Shown in pieces: positions 30,253 through 40,639 of a stretch of 64,000 bases of DNA (its first letter is position 1; each line of letters begins with the position of its first letter). The notes under the pieces are model-generated. The model was given only the letters and a program-made list of their open reading frames with translations. It did not search any database and had not been told where the DNA came from. This DNA is from Symbiodinium kawagutii (taxonomy: Eukaryota > Sar > Dinophyceae > Suessiales > Symbiodiniaceae). A program made the translations under genes and the position numbers. The DNA is taken from assembly GCA_009767595.1 (NCBI GenBank), contig VSDK01017388.1, positions 83,400 through 147,399 of the forward strand. The letters run 5' to 3'.

Positions 30253-30559
30253 CTGAGATGCGGTGCGGCTGCCAACAGCAGGGGCATCGTCGTGGCTGAG
30301 GGAGAGACTCGCAGAGTTGCTTCCCTTCAGGAGCTGCCTGTCATGCAAAACGGCTGGAACAAAACTCGGAAAGATCAAGTAAATTTGAACATGAACTACA
30401 TAACAGGAACATCAACAATGGGAACATCAACGAAACAAAATGAAAAAATGCCACGATGAACATCAACTCAACGACCTGAAAAAAAAAAAAAACATCCAAC
30501 CACACCATCAACGATGTCAGCATCAATGACAAAACAACCACTAGAAGCATTGCGTTGCC

Positions 30560-30860
30560 TGAAGAAAGGCGGCACTTCTGCTATCGATGAAGTAGGTGTC
30601 GATGGGAACCTCCAGCGACGCGCAGGTGGCGCAACGGTTGCGCAGGCTGAGACGCGGCGCAACGGTGGCGCAACGCAACCCGTAGCGCCTTGCGCGTCCC
30701 GGAGACAAACTCGGCCAAAACGGCAAGACTCGTGGTGGTGCCTTGCCTTCGAGACTACCGGGGGGGCCTCGGTGTCGCCGAGGGCTGGCAGGAACCTCAG
30801 CAGGGTCACAGGAAGGGAAGATGGGAGGATGGGAGGATGGGAGGATGGCAGGAACTCAAA
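30560..30860 (-). CDS. GC-rich island, possible exon(s), unidentified
   Basis: High-GC segment with three open minus-strand frames, one reading FVSGTRKALRVALRHRCAA, another SLRNRCATCASLEVPIDTYF. TTGCGCCAC/TTGCGCAAC direct repeats (30615-30690) complicate the choice. A GATGGGAG repeat lies at 30817-30847. Confidence 0.3.
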
Positions 30861-30899
30861 GGCAGGCTGGCTCATCCCCAAGGCAGGAGCCATGAGGAA

Positions 30900-31585
30900 G
30901 GGAAGGAAGAAGGGAATTGTTGAAGGAATTTAGTGTGTTCGGAAGTCATGGGATGAGGCACTTCGGAATTCCTGAAAGGCTGTTCACACGTACCGGCTGC
31001 CCCACTCTAAGGATTTTCGGAACACGCAACGCTGCACATTTTCCCGTTATCATCTTTAACTGGTCAAGTCAATCATCTGTTATGCACCGATGCACTTCTG
31101 TCTGCCGTTCTTCCACGTACGCTTTATCTTCTTGCTTGCTTGCAGCTCATGATGAGGATCGCAACACACAGCAAGACAGGACATTCCCCCACACGTAATG
31201 CCAGAGTATAAGCGGCATGGCAAACGCAAAACCAGGAACCTCCCTTTTCTTGTCATTGAATGCCACATGGCAAATGAGGAGCGAGGGAGCTATGGAGAGA
31301 AAGAGAGAGATATATAAGGAGAAATAGAATGCTTTCGACAGCTCGTGCACAGTCATCAAGCGCGTTTACAAAGCATTAGGGCCTTAGGGGAAGAGATGTA
31401 GTGTCAGCGGGCCTACATTCCGAGTAATTATATCATACCACGTGAAGCGTCATGAAGATGTTGCGTAGCAGCATCCCGGCGATACAAATCTACAAATGTC
31501 CAACAATTATAATGGTCAAGAAGCTTGTTCTCTCTCTCTCTCTCACCCTCTGTGTCGATTGTTGGATATGAATGGCAAGTTCTTC
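30900..31585. other. No secure gene
   Basis: Mixed sequence with a (TC)n run at 31530-31543. Plus and minus ORFs are short and unsupported. Confidence 0.4.
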
Positions 31586-31589
31586 ATTC

Positions 31590-31690
31590 ACTGGCTGGGG
31601 GTTGAACTACCCCTATGAAATATATTGGTCAACCAATCAACCATTTGTTGACACCAGGGGAGATGTTTTAAAAAGTGTTTAAAGGTCGTC
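31590..31690. repeat. Family C TIR element (diverged)
   Basis: CTGGGGGTTGAACTACCCCT at the left, GGTCAACCAATCAACCATTTG and ACACCAGGGGAGAT inside. The right terminus is decayed. Confidence 0.6.
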
Positions 31691-31696
31691 ACTTAC

Positions 31697-31844
31697 CAAA
31701 CCACCCTTGGTGTCTCGTTTTGTCTCAGGCAATGGCGCGCCCACCGCGAAGAGAGCTGTGAAGTCGGCTCCTTTCTTCTGCTGTGCCGCCACCTGCGGTG
31801 AGAACTCTTCCGCTCGGCCGACCAGTGGGAAACCGTTGGTACTC
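31697..31844 (-). CDS. Internal exon of an unidentified gene
   Basis: Clean boundaries: acceptor CCCCTAG|G (31845-31847) and consensus donor GGTTTG|GTAAGT (31691-31696). It reads STNGFPLVGRAEEFSPQVAA, then QQKKGADFTALFAVGAP and LPETKRDTKGG. No family is recognised. Confidence 0.6.
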
Positions 31845-32061
31845 CTAGGGGGCCGCTCCTGGCCTCGCTCCCCCTTGAAAGGGCGGCCCGCACCCCTGGG
31901 GAAGCGAGCCTCGCTCCCTTCCAGCCAGAATTATTGTCATGGTCCATTCATGGTTCATACTCTTGATGGACCATGTCCTAATCTCCGCCAGATTTACTTG
32001 TGACATCTTGTGACCATTGAAGCCTAGCACGCCTGGCGCCGTCCGCAGCATCTTTTTGACC

Positions 32062-32475
32062 TCACGCAAGTCCTTCCAAGAGCCGATCTACGAGGTCAGA
32101 CTTTTCAATGCATCCCTCGGAGGAGAGGTTCGCTTTTGCCAAGCGCGCCTCTGTCAAGGCCAAGGGTTGCAAAAGCATGCCCTTCTTCCAAAGCTGGGCA
32201 TCCCCCCAAAGGAAGGCCCCGAAAATCATGGAAAATCCATGGGTGGCATCCCCCAAAATCAGTGGCAAGGATGTGATTTCCAGGGTTTCGACGCGAGGTA
32301 TCAAAATGTGGCTGTCGTACCCGACCAAAAACGCGCAATGTAGACCTACACCAATGCTTTTCACAAGGGCTACAACCAGGGAGGTATCTAAATGGAGTGC
32401 CGTTGAGGGAGGGGGATTCCCCCAGTACAAAAAGTTGGATGCCGCGAGATCCATGTTGATCATGTTCTTCTTCAT
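32062..32475 (-). CDS. Candidate exon ending in a SAP-like C-terminal motif
   Basis: Long open minus-strand frame. Its last third reads KANLSSEGCIEKSDLVDRLL, close to the GCxEKxDLVxRI helix-turn of SAP/MANF-type C-terminal domains. The earlier part (HGFSMIFGAFLWGDAQLWKK) is less certain, and a plus-strand ORF covers the same DNA. TGA follows at 32062, but a GTGAGG donor overlaps it, so the frame may splice onward. Confidence 0.45.
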   Translation of the reverse strand: MKKNMINMDLAASNFLYWGNPPPSTALHLDTSLVVALVKSIGVGLHCAFLVGYDSHILIPRVETLEITSLPLILGDATHGFSMIFGAFLWGDAQLWKKGMLLQPLALTEARLAKANLSSEGCIEKSDLVDRLLEGLA

Positions 32476-32481
32476 CTACGT

Positions 32482-32588
32482 GGGCGTTTCTCAAGCCATA
32501 GGGAACCCCTAAAAATGGTAGGTTAAGTATTACTATGATTAATTCATATTGGATGACTTGGGGGTCCCATTGGTTCAGACACAGCCAT
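32482..32588. repeat. Family A TIR element
   Basis: GGGCGTTTCTCAAGCCATAGG at the left and GGGGGTCCCATTGGTTCAGA at the right. The right arm is decayed. Confidence 0.65.
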
Positions 32589-33129
32589 GTTAGTTGACGA
32601 ATTTGTGCACCACCATCAACCACCATCAACCACTTGCCATCACTTGCTGCGATGACCTGCCGTTGGTCACTACACCTGACCCCTGGGCCCCACCTTGAGC
32701 TCCTTCAAGGGCTGCTTCATGAGTTCCTCGCGACTTTCAGTCCTCGCCAGGTCAAGGGTTCCCTCACAGCCGCACACCCACCATCCCACCAACCACAATT
32801 TCATGATGGTCGAACCAATGGTGAAAAATGCCAAGTACTGCAGCTTCATGAATTGTCCCCGAACCATTCTTTTCATTTCTGTTCTTCTATTCTGTTTGCT
32901 ATCCTGAAATTGTTTTCATCTGAATGGATGGAAAAAAACCATTCAATTCAAACGAATCACAATTTCTACCCAACTATCCCACCCAATTCCAACGAATCAA
33001 ATCTATCCCAAAAAAAACCTTTTCATTTTCCATTTGAATTTCTTAATCTTCACCCACAACAATCATCAAATCCCATAGCATCCATAGCCCCCGGCCCCCC
33101 GGCCCCGCCCCCCCCCCCGGGCTCCCGGC

Positions 33130-33199
33130 NNNNNNNNNNNNNNNNNNNNNNNNNNNNNNNNNNNNNNNNNNNNNNNNNNNNNNNNNNNNNNNNNNNNNN
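33130..33199. other. Assembly gap (70 N)
   Basis: Run of N flanked on the left by an extremely C-rich tract (33089-33129), the likely reason for the gap. Confidence 1.
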
Positions 33200-33294
33200 C
33201 GCCCGCCGGGGGCGGCTCTGCGCCCAGCAGCAGGCGCTGCCCGTCGCGGCACACCTCGGCCTCCGAGAGCTCCGCGCCGGCCTCGAAGATGCGA
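33200..33294 (-). CDS. Partial exon running into the gap, unidentified
   Basis: After acceptor CTTTCGCAG the minus strand reads LRIFEAGAELSEAEVCRDGQ then RLLLGAEPPPAG into the N run. The very high third-position GC is typical of expressed dinoflagellate exons. The remainder of the exon is unsequenced. Confidence 0.6.
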
Positions 33295-33339
33295 AGCTGC
33301 GAAAGCCTCAGAAAGTCAGAGAGTTCAATGAGCAAATTC

Positions 33340-34475
33340 AATTAGCAAAATGATTAATCTACTAGTCTGAATTAGAATCTATATAATCATCTATTCAATT
33401 AGCCTCAATTAGATTATATAGATGAAAGCCTTAGATATTCAATTCAGAATTTGAGTAGTTTATATATAGATTAACTACATTAGATGCCTGTACAAAGGAC
33501 ACACTGGAATCTGGCCATGCTAGCAGATGTGAGCGGCATGCTAGCAGATTAGATATTTTCAATGAGCAGAATTTCGCAGATTCAATGAATTACAATGGAT
33601 GAAAATTTGTCGGAACGACATATGAAATGTATATATATATATCATTTAATCCTATATTCTGAAAATTATATCTCTCTCTATATTAATTGAACTTTATATA
33701 TCATTTAATCCTATATACCTAGTAGATTATATAGATTAACTACACCAGATGATATCAAATAAATACGATAAATGAATTACAAAATAGCTGGAATAGGGAT
33801 GAGAAAAAGATAGCTAGAATTTCTATATTTCAGAAAAATAAAAAGGATGAAATAGGATAAGAATAGGATAACATAAATCCTAGGATTTATCTATCCTCAG
33901 CAGGTTAAACGTAAATAGGACAAGAATGAATGAAACAGAAAAAGAAACATAATTCAGTGAGTGGAGCATACATATAGCGAAGGTTTATAAGTTCCTATGA
34001 ATATGAATGAGAATAAAGGATTATATACTATAGCCAACAGGATAGAATAGGCAACTTTGGATCGAACAGGCCGAAATGGATCGAATGGGCAAAAATGGAT
34101 AGAATCGAATAGGTAGGAGCAAATAGCTCAGCTGTTCTTATATTTTTAATAGAGCAGAAAAATCAGAGGCAAAAAAGAGAAAGATAGTAGCGAATCATAG
34201 AGAATAAAATAGAAAAAACAGAAGTGGAAACAGTTTCAGTAGATGCTTTGCAAAATTGGCTGAGGCCCCTAAGCTACCTTGGTAGCTGTTGGGGAAAAAC
34301 AAAGAAGGTTTTTGAGAAGTTTCACTGTATCACAGTTTCCGGACCAAAAAAATAAATGTGTCATACATATAGACATCTATTATGCATACACATGTAAACA
34401 TGTTTCCATATGTATATGTATCTATATATACATTAAAAAAATAAATAAACTTATTTAAACATATATCTGTCTATC
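33340..34475. other. AT-rich non-coding tract
   Basis: About 1.1 kb of TATATA, AATAGGAT and GAATAGG low complexity. No exon-like island. Confidence 0.65.
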
Positions 34476-34635
34476 TACCTATCTATCTACTTTAACCAAA
34501 ACTATTGGCTGAGGTGAGAAGGCATTAACGGTCCAAGAAACGCTGCCACTGCATGGCAAAAAGGAATGTTCGGCCACCTTAGCGAGTCGCTTCTCATGCT
34601 CCGCGTCCCTTGAATCCCAACTGCCCACTGCCATT

Positions 34636-34751
34636 TGGCCATGGGTCAAGCAGTCAACCAACCAATAATTGGGGGGTTTTAACCAACAATCAAAGGGAAA
34701 ACAATGGTTAATTATAGAGCACCAGGGGTACAGGGTTTTGACCCACTGCCA
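34636..34751. repeat. Family B TIR element (reverse orientation)
   Basis: TGGCCATGGGTCAAGCAGTC at the left and GGGTTTTGACCCACTGCCA at the right, with internal AGGGAAAACAATGGTTAAT. Confidence 0.85.
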
Positions 34752-35139
34752 TCTTGACCTTCAAGACCACCAATTTCGCTTTGAAAACCAGCAGTTCAAC
34801 ATCCTAAAGTTATTATCCTTCTCAGCCTACGCCTTCACAGGCCATCACGTCAGCTCGAGTAGTTCAACTGATCTCATCGAAATTCCTCTACTTTGCATAG
34901 GCTCGTCTCATGTCAAGGCGCAGTTTGTCTATGGCCCGGTTCTTCGCAAAACCCAAGTCCTGCGAAGCTGCTAGGAGGGGAAGCTGTGCCCCGCTTGGGC
35001 GAAAGAAACCAAGCCAAAAAAGGAAACAACGAAAAAATCTTCATTAAAATGTCCACTAAAAATGAAAAAAATCTCATCTTCATCTCAAAATCTCCGCTAA
35101 AAATGAGGAAAAAACAAATTCTCAAACCAGCCCCATTTT

Positions 35140-35300
35140 GCCGGTGGAGGTCGGCACTGACCCCACTGGTGTCCTTTCCAGCAGGCACCTCCACTTCTGT
35201 CGCGAGGCCACGGGTCATCACCGTTAGGAGCGTGGCCTCATCCTCTGCGACAGCGAAGTGGAGCTTCAGCATGGCCACGGGGCGAGGCACCAAAACGCTG
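35140..35300 (-). CDS. Candidate exon, unidentified
   Basis: The minus strand reads RPVAMLKLHFAVAEDEATLL, then TVMTRGLATEVEVPAGKDTS. The composition is protein-like and clearly better than other frames. Splice borders are not resolved. It lies downstream of the CWF19-like candidate exon at 36.5 kb on the same strand. Confidence 0.4.
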
Positions 35301-35329
35301 GTTGCGCTACAGCAGCAGATGAGCAGCGG

Positions 35330-35590
35330 ATATCATTGGTGGTTGATGGTGGTTGATGGTGGCTAATGGTGATTAAATAATGGTTATTATTGGTGGTTAA
35401 TGGTGGTTAATGGAAGCTTTTGGAAATGGGCGACGTCAGGAGGTTAGTGGTGGCAAGCTCTTGACTAGGCAATGAGATGTGATGAGGTTAGTGATGGAAA
35501 ATCAGCATGAGGTTGGTAACTTAGTAAATGTTAGAGCTTTGGAAATGAGACTTCGCGAGGTTAGTGACGGAAAAACACCATGAGGCTAGT
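35330..35590. repeat. TGGTGGTTGA / GAGGTTAGTGA low-complexity tract
   Basis: Irregular GGTGGTTAATGG repeats, then repeated GAGGTTAGTGATGGAAAA. Confidence 0.65.
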
Positions 35591-36030
35591 AAAAGATCAT
35601 ATTTGTCACAACCTGCTGTTCTTGCTTTGTTCTGTCTTTGAACAGGTTCCACAATGGTGCTCAAGGTTGCATGAAATGCACCTCGGTTCCACAACACCCC
35701 TGGGAACGAACCATGGCAGCTTCTGGTAACCTCCATATTGGTGTGTTCGCTTTCTGCGGTTGCCAGTGTGCTTGAGCCGCAATGTGCAATCGAGGACCGT
35801 TTCCAAGACAATGCTGTGTCCGCAGCCGTGCCCCAAACGTGGTTCGGCCGCATGGGCAATGTAGGAATAGCTGCCATCCCTTATTTGATCAGCTCGGCCG
35901 CCGAGCTGTTCTCCAAATTTGGAGCCAAATTATCTGCACTTAAGATCTTAATATCTGGCACTGCATCTCGCTTTTGATCTTTTACGGAATGCCCGATTAT
36001 TACCTCAATTTCTTAACAGCTTAATATCTG

Positions 36031-36133
36031 GTCTGGTTGGTGGTTTCAACCCCTATGAAAAATAATAGTCAGCCAAACCAATCAATTGTTAATACCAGGA
36101 TTTTTCAAAAAAAAAAAGTTTGAAACCATCAAT
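36031..36133. repeat. Family C TIR element
   Basis: CTGGTTGGTGGTTTCAACCC at the left and GTTTGAAACCATCAATC at the right, with internal AGTCAGCCAAACCAATCAATT. Confidence 0.8.
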
Positions 36134-36225
36134 CGGCCGGTTCATGACACCTCAAAAGATGTGGGGGGGTCTCAAGTCATAAGGGTAGGCATCCTTGATA
36201 TCAACAGTAAACCAGTCAAATCATT

Positions 36226-36328
36226 TGGTCGTTTCTCAAAACAGGGGTACCCCCTGAAATGGCTGGTTTTTTGCTAAGAAAAATACCGGATGATTGAGGG
36301 GCACCTCTATTATTTAAGAAAGCACCAT
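36226..36328. repeat. Family A TIR element
   Basis: GGTCGTTTCTCAAAACAGGG at the left and CTATTATTTAAGAAAGCACC at the right. It is adjacent to another copy at 36334. Confidence 0.7.
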
Positions 36329-36333
36329 TTGGG

Positions 36334-36436
36334 TGTTGGTTTCTCAAAATAGGGGACCCCCCAAATCATCCACTATTAACCATTTATAGGAGTAAACCAA
36401 CTAGTTTGAGGGCACCCCCATTCTGACAAAGCACCA
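36334..36436. repeat. Family A TIR element
   Basis: TGTTGGTTTCTCAAAATAGGG at the left and CCCCATTCTGACAAAGCACC at the right, with internal AAATCATCCACTATTAACC. Confidence 0.75.
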
Positions 36437-36476
36437 TGTCTTTCAAACCACCCACCAGCGGTATCTGATTCATTAC

Positions 36477-36572
36477 CGTTTCCCGGGCCTGGCTGTAGAG
36501 CTTGGCTAGGCCTCCCTCAGTGTCTCCAACCAGCAGCAAGCGCCGCCGATCTTCTGGTTCCGCCGGCGCCAT
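36477..36572 (-). CDS. Candidate first exon, CWF19-like N-terminus
   Basis: ATG at 36570-36572, donor ACG|GTAATG at 36475-36476. It reads MAPAEPEDRRRLLLVGDTEG then GLAKLYSQARET. A basic run, a hydrophobic strand and GD-x-EG-x-LxxL match the start of CWF19-like proteins (KILVxGDVEGxxxxLF), which act in lariat turnover and RNA processing. Only one exon is seen. Other proteins with a GDxxG phosphoesterase-like strand remain possible. Confidence 0.45.
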
Positions 36573-37148
36573 GCAAGGAGAGATGTAACAGCTGGGGCTG
36601 GGGTCAAATGGCAACCCGTCAGATGGCGAAGTGATGCTGAAAATGTTAGGCTTGAGTCATGGTGAGTTGTGATGGATGGTTGTGGAGTCATGGTCCAGTT
36701 GCAGTAATGGTCGAGATACAAGGGTCCATTGTGGTCAAGCATATAATGCTTTCCTTGCGCTTGCCTACAACAATCTCAACAACTGCTGTATCAATTCACC
36801 ACTGCCTACATGTGGCAGTCCATTCACCATTAAGATTGAGCATCACTGCCCCTTAACCATGGTTCATATGATGGTTGAGTGGTGGTTGATCACAATTTGC
36901 CCGTGGTTGCACTTGCACAAAGACAGCTTTGTCCATTGCAAAACCACCTACAAAAGCTGCGGCAACGACGCAGTGGCACCTCTCTGGTGATGGTTTTGAA
37001 TGATGAAAAATGACAGCTTACTACAATGATAACGAAAAACAATAGGCTATGCTCAACAAGCCATATCTTCAGTGCCCTTTGTGATCTTCATAGGGCCATC
37101 TCAAGCCGCGCTGTTTTCCACACAAGCTGCGCAAGCTTTGGCAGCGCA

Positions 37149-38131
37149 TCACAGGTCCAGTTCTTGCAATTTCTTATTGAACTCTTCCTTTGAGAGCGCG
37201 CAGACTTCTCCAACGGTGCCATCCAAAGAATTGAACACGGCATTCTTATGATGTGCAGCCCGGCCCTTGGCCATCGCACCCACATTTTCTCCAGTACCTT
37301 GGAGTGGCTTGGCGGCAAAGATGATCTGTTTCGTTGCCTGCGATCTGGGAAGGAACTGTTGCAAAATGTACCGCATCATTCACCAATGACCTTTCCTGCT
37401 CTTTACCTGTGGGATTCATCACCTAAGGGAGGATCAGGGAGGATCAGGGATGATCAGGGAGCATGATGTCATGATGATTGATAGTGATCCCTCTTTTTTG
37501 CAATGCCATCCCCGGCCATCTCTTCCAGCTGAGTGGCACATCAGCCCCAGAAGCTTGCCATCCTTGGTTCGAAGTCCTCCAAAAAACACCTCCTCATCTG
37601 ACAGGTGCTCCATCAGCTCACCGCTTCCAGAAGCTTTGACTTTCAGCTTGTTCTTGCCCTCATACTCCTCGCCGGCGACTGGAAAACTCGACGACTCACA
37701 GGGTTGTTGCTCCCTAGCGCTTGGTCACTGAGATTCCATTGCTAGAGAGTTCAATTTAGATATGTTTCAACCAATCATCAAATCCATTCAAATCAAACCA
37801 TCCAGACTCAAAAACGAATCCCCAAATCATCAAATCAAATCCATTCAAAGCCCCGATCCTAAATCCATTCAAATCAAATCATCTAACTCCAAATCATCTA
37901 AAATCAACTCAACTCTCATCAGTCTCATCCCAAATCATCTAAAATCATCTCAAATCTTCCTGGCCAAATCTCATCCCAACATCCGAACTCCCATGGCCAC
38001 CGCTCCAGCAGCATCCACTGCTGGCGCTGGTCCCGGATCTGCGTCCAGGTCTCCGGCACCGCTGCGTCCAGCTGCAGCCCCGAGGAGCACCCGGCCATGG
38101 CGCCGCCGTCCGTGCGGAAGAGACCCGCCAT
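37149..38131 (-). CDS. Coactosin-like ADF-homology domain protein
   Basis: Small actin-binding protein of the ADF/cofilin-homology superfamily. Exon 1 (38001-38131, ATG at 38129-38131, donor CG|GTGGCC) reads LDAAVPETWTQIRDQRQQWM, like the coactosin N-terminal helix and strand. Exon 2 (37563-37678, acceptor TTTTCCAG) reads EEYEGKNKLKVKASGSGELM then EHLSDEEVFFGGLRTK, matching the coactosin core. The terminal exon (37149-37337, acceptor TCGCAG|G, TGA at 37149-37151) reads TGENVGAMAKGRAAHHKNAV then LSKEEFNKKLQELDL, equivalent to coactosin's W(I/C)GENVxxxxKAR segment and C-terminal helix. The exon 2 to 3 junction is phase 0 with an apparent GA donor. The phase from exon 1 to 2 suggests one unplaced small exon. 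About 145-165 residues fits the family. Confidence 0.75.
37760..37980. repeat. AAATCAAATCCATTCAAA low-complexity intronic tract
   Basis: Irregular repeats of AAATCATCTAAAATCA and ATCCATTCAAATCAAA inside the coactosin-like gene. Confidence 0.7.
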
Positions 38132-38164
38132 CGAACGGCAGCGGAACCGCGTCGCAGGGACGCT

Positions 38165-38420
38165 CTGCCAGGGCTGGTGGTTACTGGTGGTGGCTGGTGG
38201 TGGAGAGTGGTGGTGGTTAGTGGTGTGTGGTGGTTTGATAATGGATGGTGGTTTAGGTGGTTTAGTACTTGGTGGTTTAAGACTGGCGGTCACTAGTGGT
38301 GGTTTGATACGACTGGTGGTTTAAGATGGGTGGTTGGTAGTGGTGGTTTAATACTGGTAGTTTATTACAAGTGGTTTAAGGCTGGTGGACGGGTGGTTAG
38401 TGGTGGTTTACGATTGGTTA
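38165..38420. repeat. GGTGGTTTA/TGGTGG low-complexity tract
   Basis: Irregular TGGTGGTTTAAG repeats immediately upstream of the coactosin-like gene. No promoter element is recognised. Confidence 0.75.
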
Positions 38421-38659
38421 CTTACAGGGGATAACAAGCAACAACAGTGGTGAAACAACTACTATTAGCCAACAGTAACTGATAATTGGCTGAATAGTTA
38501 GCTAGTGATGGTGGTTAATAATGGTGGTTCATAGTGACAGTTCATAGTGGTTAAAAGCTAGCTATATAACGATCATGATTCCTGATGGTTGGTTGTGGAT
38601 CGTGGTGGTTTCTTTGGTGCTCATGGATCTTCATGGCGATTATTGATGGCTCACGGTAG

Positions 38660-38892
38660 TTCATTCATTCATTCATTCATTCATTCATTCATTCATTCAT
38701 TCATTCATTCATTCATTCATTCATTCATTCATTCATTCATTCATTCATTCATTCATTCATTCATTCATTCATTCATTCATTCATTCATTCATTCATTCAT
38801 TCATTCATTCATTCATTCATTCATTCATTCATTCATTCATTCATTCATTCATTCATTCATTCATTCATTCATTCATTCATTCATTCATTCAT
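38660..38892. repeat. (TTCA)n tetranucleotide microsatellite, about 58 copies
   Basis: Uninterrupted TTCA repeat. Because 4 and 3 are coprime it is open in every frame as (FIHS)n, which is why a long ORF appears. Confidence 0.98.
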
Positions 38893-39004
38893 ATTGATGT
38901 TTCATGGTTCATTGTGCATGATGGTCATGGTGGTTAATACTGGCTAAATACTTAGCTAGTGATCACGGTTCATTCTTGGGTTGATAGTGGCTAAATAGCT
39001 AGTT

Positions 39005-39100
39005 GGTGGCTTCTCGATCACTCGGGGCACCCCTTTGTGTACCATTGTTACTTAGAATGATAGAACATTTTGGGGGGTTCCCTATTTCGAGAAACCACCA
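39005..39100. repeat. Family A TIR element
   Basis: GGTGGCTTCTCGATCACTCG at the left and CCTATTTCGAGAAACCACC at the right. Confidence 0.7.
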
Positions 39101-39384
39101 TTGGGCTTTTTGAATCGTTGCGGGAACTTAACTGGAGTAACTCCGCTTGAAGGAACTCAGTGCTGACTTGAAGAAACTCAGTAATTGCCTGACTCTTAAG
39201 TTTCGTGGCGCATCAAAGAAAGGCAGTGAGCAAACCGGCAATGACAAACTAGTGGCAACTTGTCAAGAACGATCTGCTGGAAGTAGGCAGCTCGCCCGAA
39301 AAACATCGAAAAACTGCCGCTCGGGGTCTTCAGCTGAAGCGAATTCAGCTGTGAGCTGAATCACGAGATCGTGGAATTCATGGA

Positions 39385-39545
39385 GTGGTCGAGTTGCGCG
39401 TTTTCTGCACCGGCAGGCCAGTCAAAAGCATGGCAGCTTTGGCACATGGCAAACTCAAAATGGCAGGGGTGAAAAGCCACCAAAGACGAGAGAATGCTTG
39501 GGCTACCAAAGCGTCTCTCTCAACTGCGTTCCACGCCTTTATCTC
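39385..39545 (-). CDS. Candidate exon, unidentified
   Basis: The minus strand reads KAWNAVERDALVAQAFSRLW, then WLFTPAILSLPCAKAAMLLT and GLPVQKTRNST. It is helical with a hydrophobic stretch. A plus-strand ORF overlaps but is less protein-like. No family is recognised. Confidence 0.4.
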
Positions 39546-39723
39546 TGGAAATTGCCCATTTCACCTCTAATTCCACCTATGCTTCCAGTTGCCAATATAC
39601 TAGGTAGCCAGCTGGCGGCTACCTTTGTGATAACTGGGCTTTGTTCCCTACTATTTCATGGCAACACATTGTACAGTAACTGCTTTGGTATTTGCGCTTG
39701 CTTACCTACCATTTCAATCTATT

Positions 39724-39806
39724 TGGCTGTGGGTCAAAACCCCGTACCCCTGGTTCCCCTATCATTAACCACAATAGTTGGTTGGTTAATATTGACCCAT
39801 AGCCAT
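39724..39806. repeat. Family B TIR element, short internally deleted form
   Basis: TGGCTGTGGGTCAAAACCCC at the left and TAATATTGACCCATAGCCA at the right. The central AAACAATGG block is missing. Confidence 0.85.
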
Positions 39807-40055
39807 TTCATGGTAACTGGAAGCCTGGGGCCCAACTGAAACTATCAGTTTCTTGGAAGCTTGGAAAGTTCTGATTCAAAGCTGGATCTTCGAAGAGCCA
39901 CTGAAGCGCCGAAACGTGGCATAGTTCCGGTGGCCTCACGGCCCGTCACGTCCCCCAACACAGCGCAACCAAGATCACTAGTTCCTCCCCAAACCCGACC
40001 AAGAACCCCCCCGGTTTTGCCAGCGAATCGAATCCATGAATTTCGGAAGGTTTAT

Positions 40056-40144
40056 TAATGTTGGTTTCTGATTAGTATCTACCTGTTGGTTTCATCTATT
40101 TTCATTACTTTAGGGGGGGTTACACTAATCAGAAACCAACATTA
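40056..40144. repeat. 89-bp TIR element with perfect 21-bp inverted termini
   Basis: TAATGTTGGTTTCTGATTAG+T at 40056-40076 is the exact reverse complement of 40124-40144. No second copy was recognised in the window. The right terminus overlaps the stop codon of the CCCH-finger frame. Confidence 0.92.
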
Positions 40145-40339
40145 GGGAGCTTCGGGAGAGGACGACCGACGACCACACCCCGACTCATAGGGACCCCATT
40201 CCGCTGAGCATCTGTTGTCATGACAGCATCCGCACTTCTCACCGAAGAGGCATTTCTGCGTGAAGTGAAAGTAGCAAGGAACGCCTGGGCGAATCGCTGC
40301 TAGAGCGGGTCTGGGTCCCGTTTTGGGGGACCACCTCAC
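40142..40339 (-). CDS. CCCH zinc-finger protein exon
   Basis: Minus-strand open frame with CYFHFTQKCLFGEKCGCCH, a C-x7-C-x5-C-x3-H finger of the RNA-binding CCCH class, preceded by a Pro/Arg-rich stretch and followed by a Ser/Gly/Arg tail ending SSSPEAP-stop. The stop TAA (40142-40144) lies in the terminus of the 89-bp TIR element, so the authentic 3' end may have been altered by insertion or removed by splicing. The start is not resolved. Confidence 0.65.
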   Translation of the reverse strand: MRWSPKTGPRPALAAIRPGVPCYFHFTQKCLFGEKCGCCHDNRCSAEWGPYESGCGRRSSSPEAP

Positions 40340-40518
40340 AGGTAGCTGACAGGGTACCTGACAACCTCAGCCCAGCAACGCTTGGCACCAGGCCCGGTGC
40401 GAACCCTCCCGCACGGTGGCAAGTGACAAGTACCATCTTCATGGCTACGCGTCTCAGCAGAGGGGGGTTTCCTGGCGTCGGATTCTGCTGTGGTCGACTT
40501 TCACAACCTGGGGCCATT

Positions 40519-40636
40519 TGGCTATGGGTCAAGCAATTAACTAACCAAGTAATGGGGTACAATAACCAACCATTTTAAATGGAAAACAATGGTGAATACT
40601 AGGGGAACCAGGGGTACGGGGTTTTGACTTTGGGGC
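40519..40636. repeat. Family B TIR element (reverse orientation)
   Basis: TGGCTATGGGTCAAGCAATT at the left and GGGGTTTTGACTTTGGGGCCA at the right, with internal ATGGAAAACAATGGTGAATA. Confidence 0.8.
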
Positions 40637-40639
40637 CAT

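Noticed and set aside
38589..38897. 102-codon plus-strand ORF with (FIHS)n
   Set aside because: Translation of the TTCA microsatellite; open in every frame by arithmetic.
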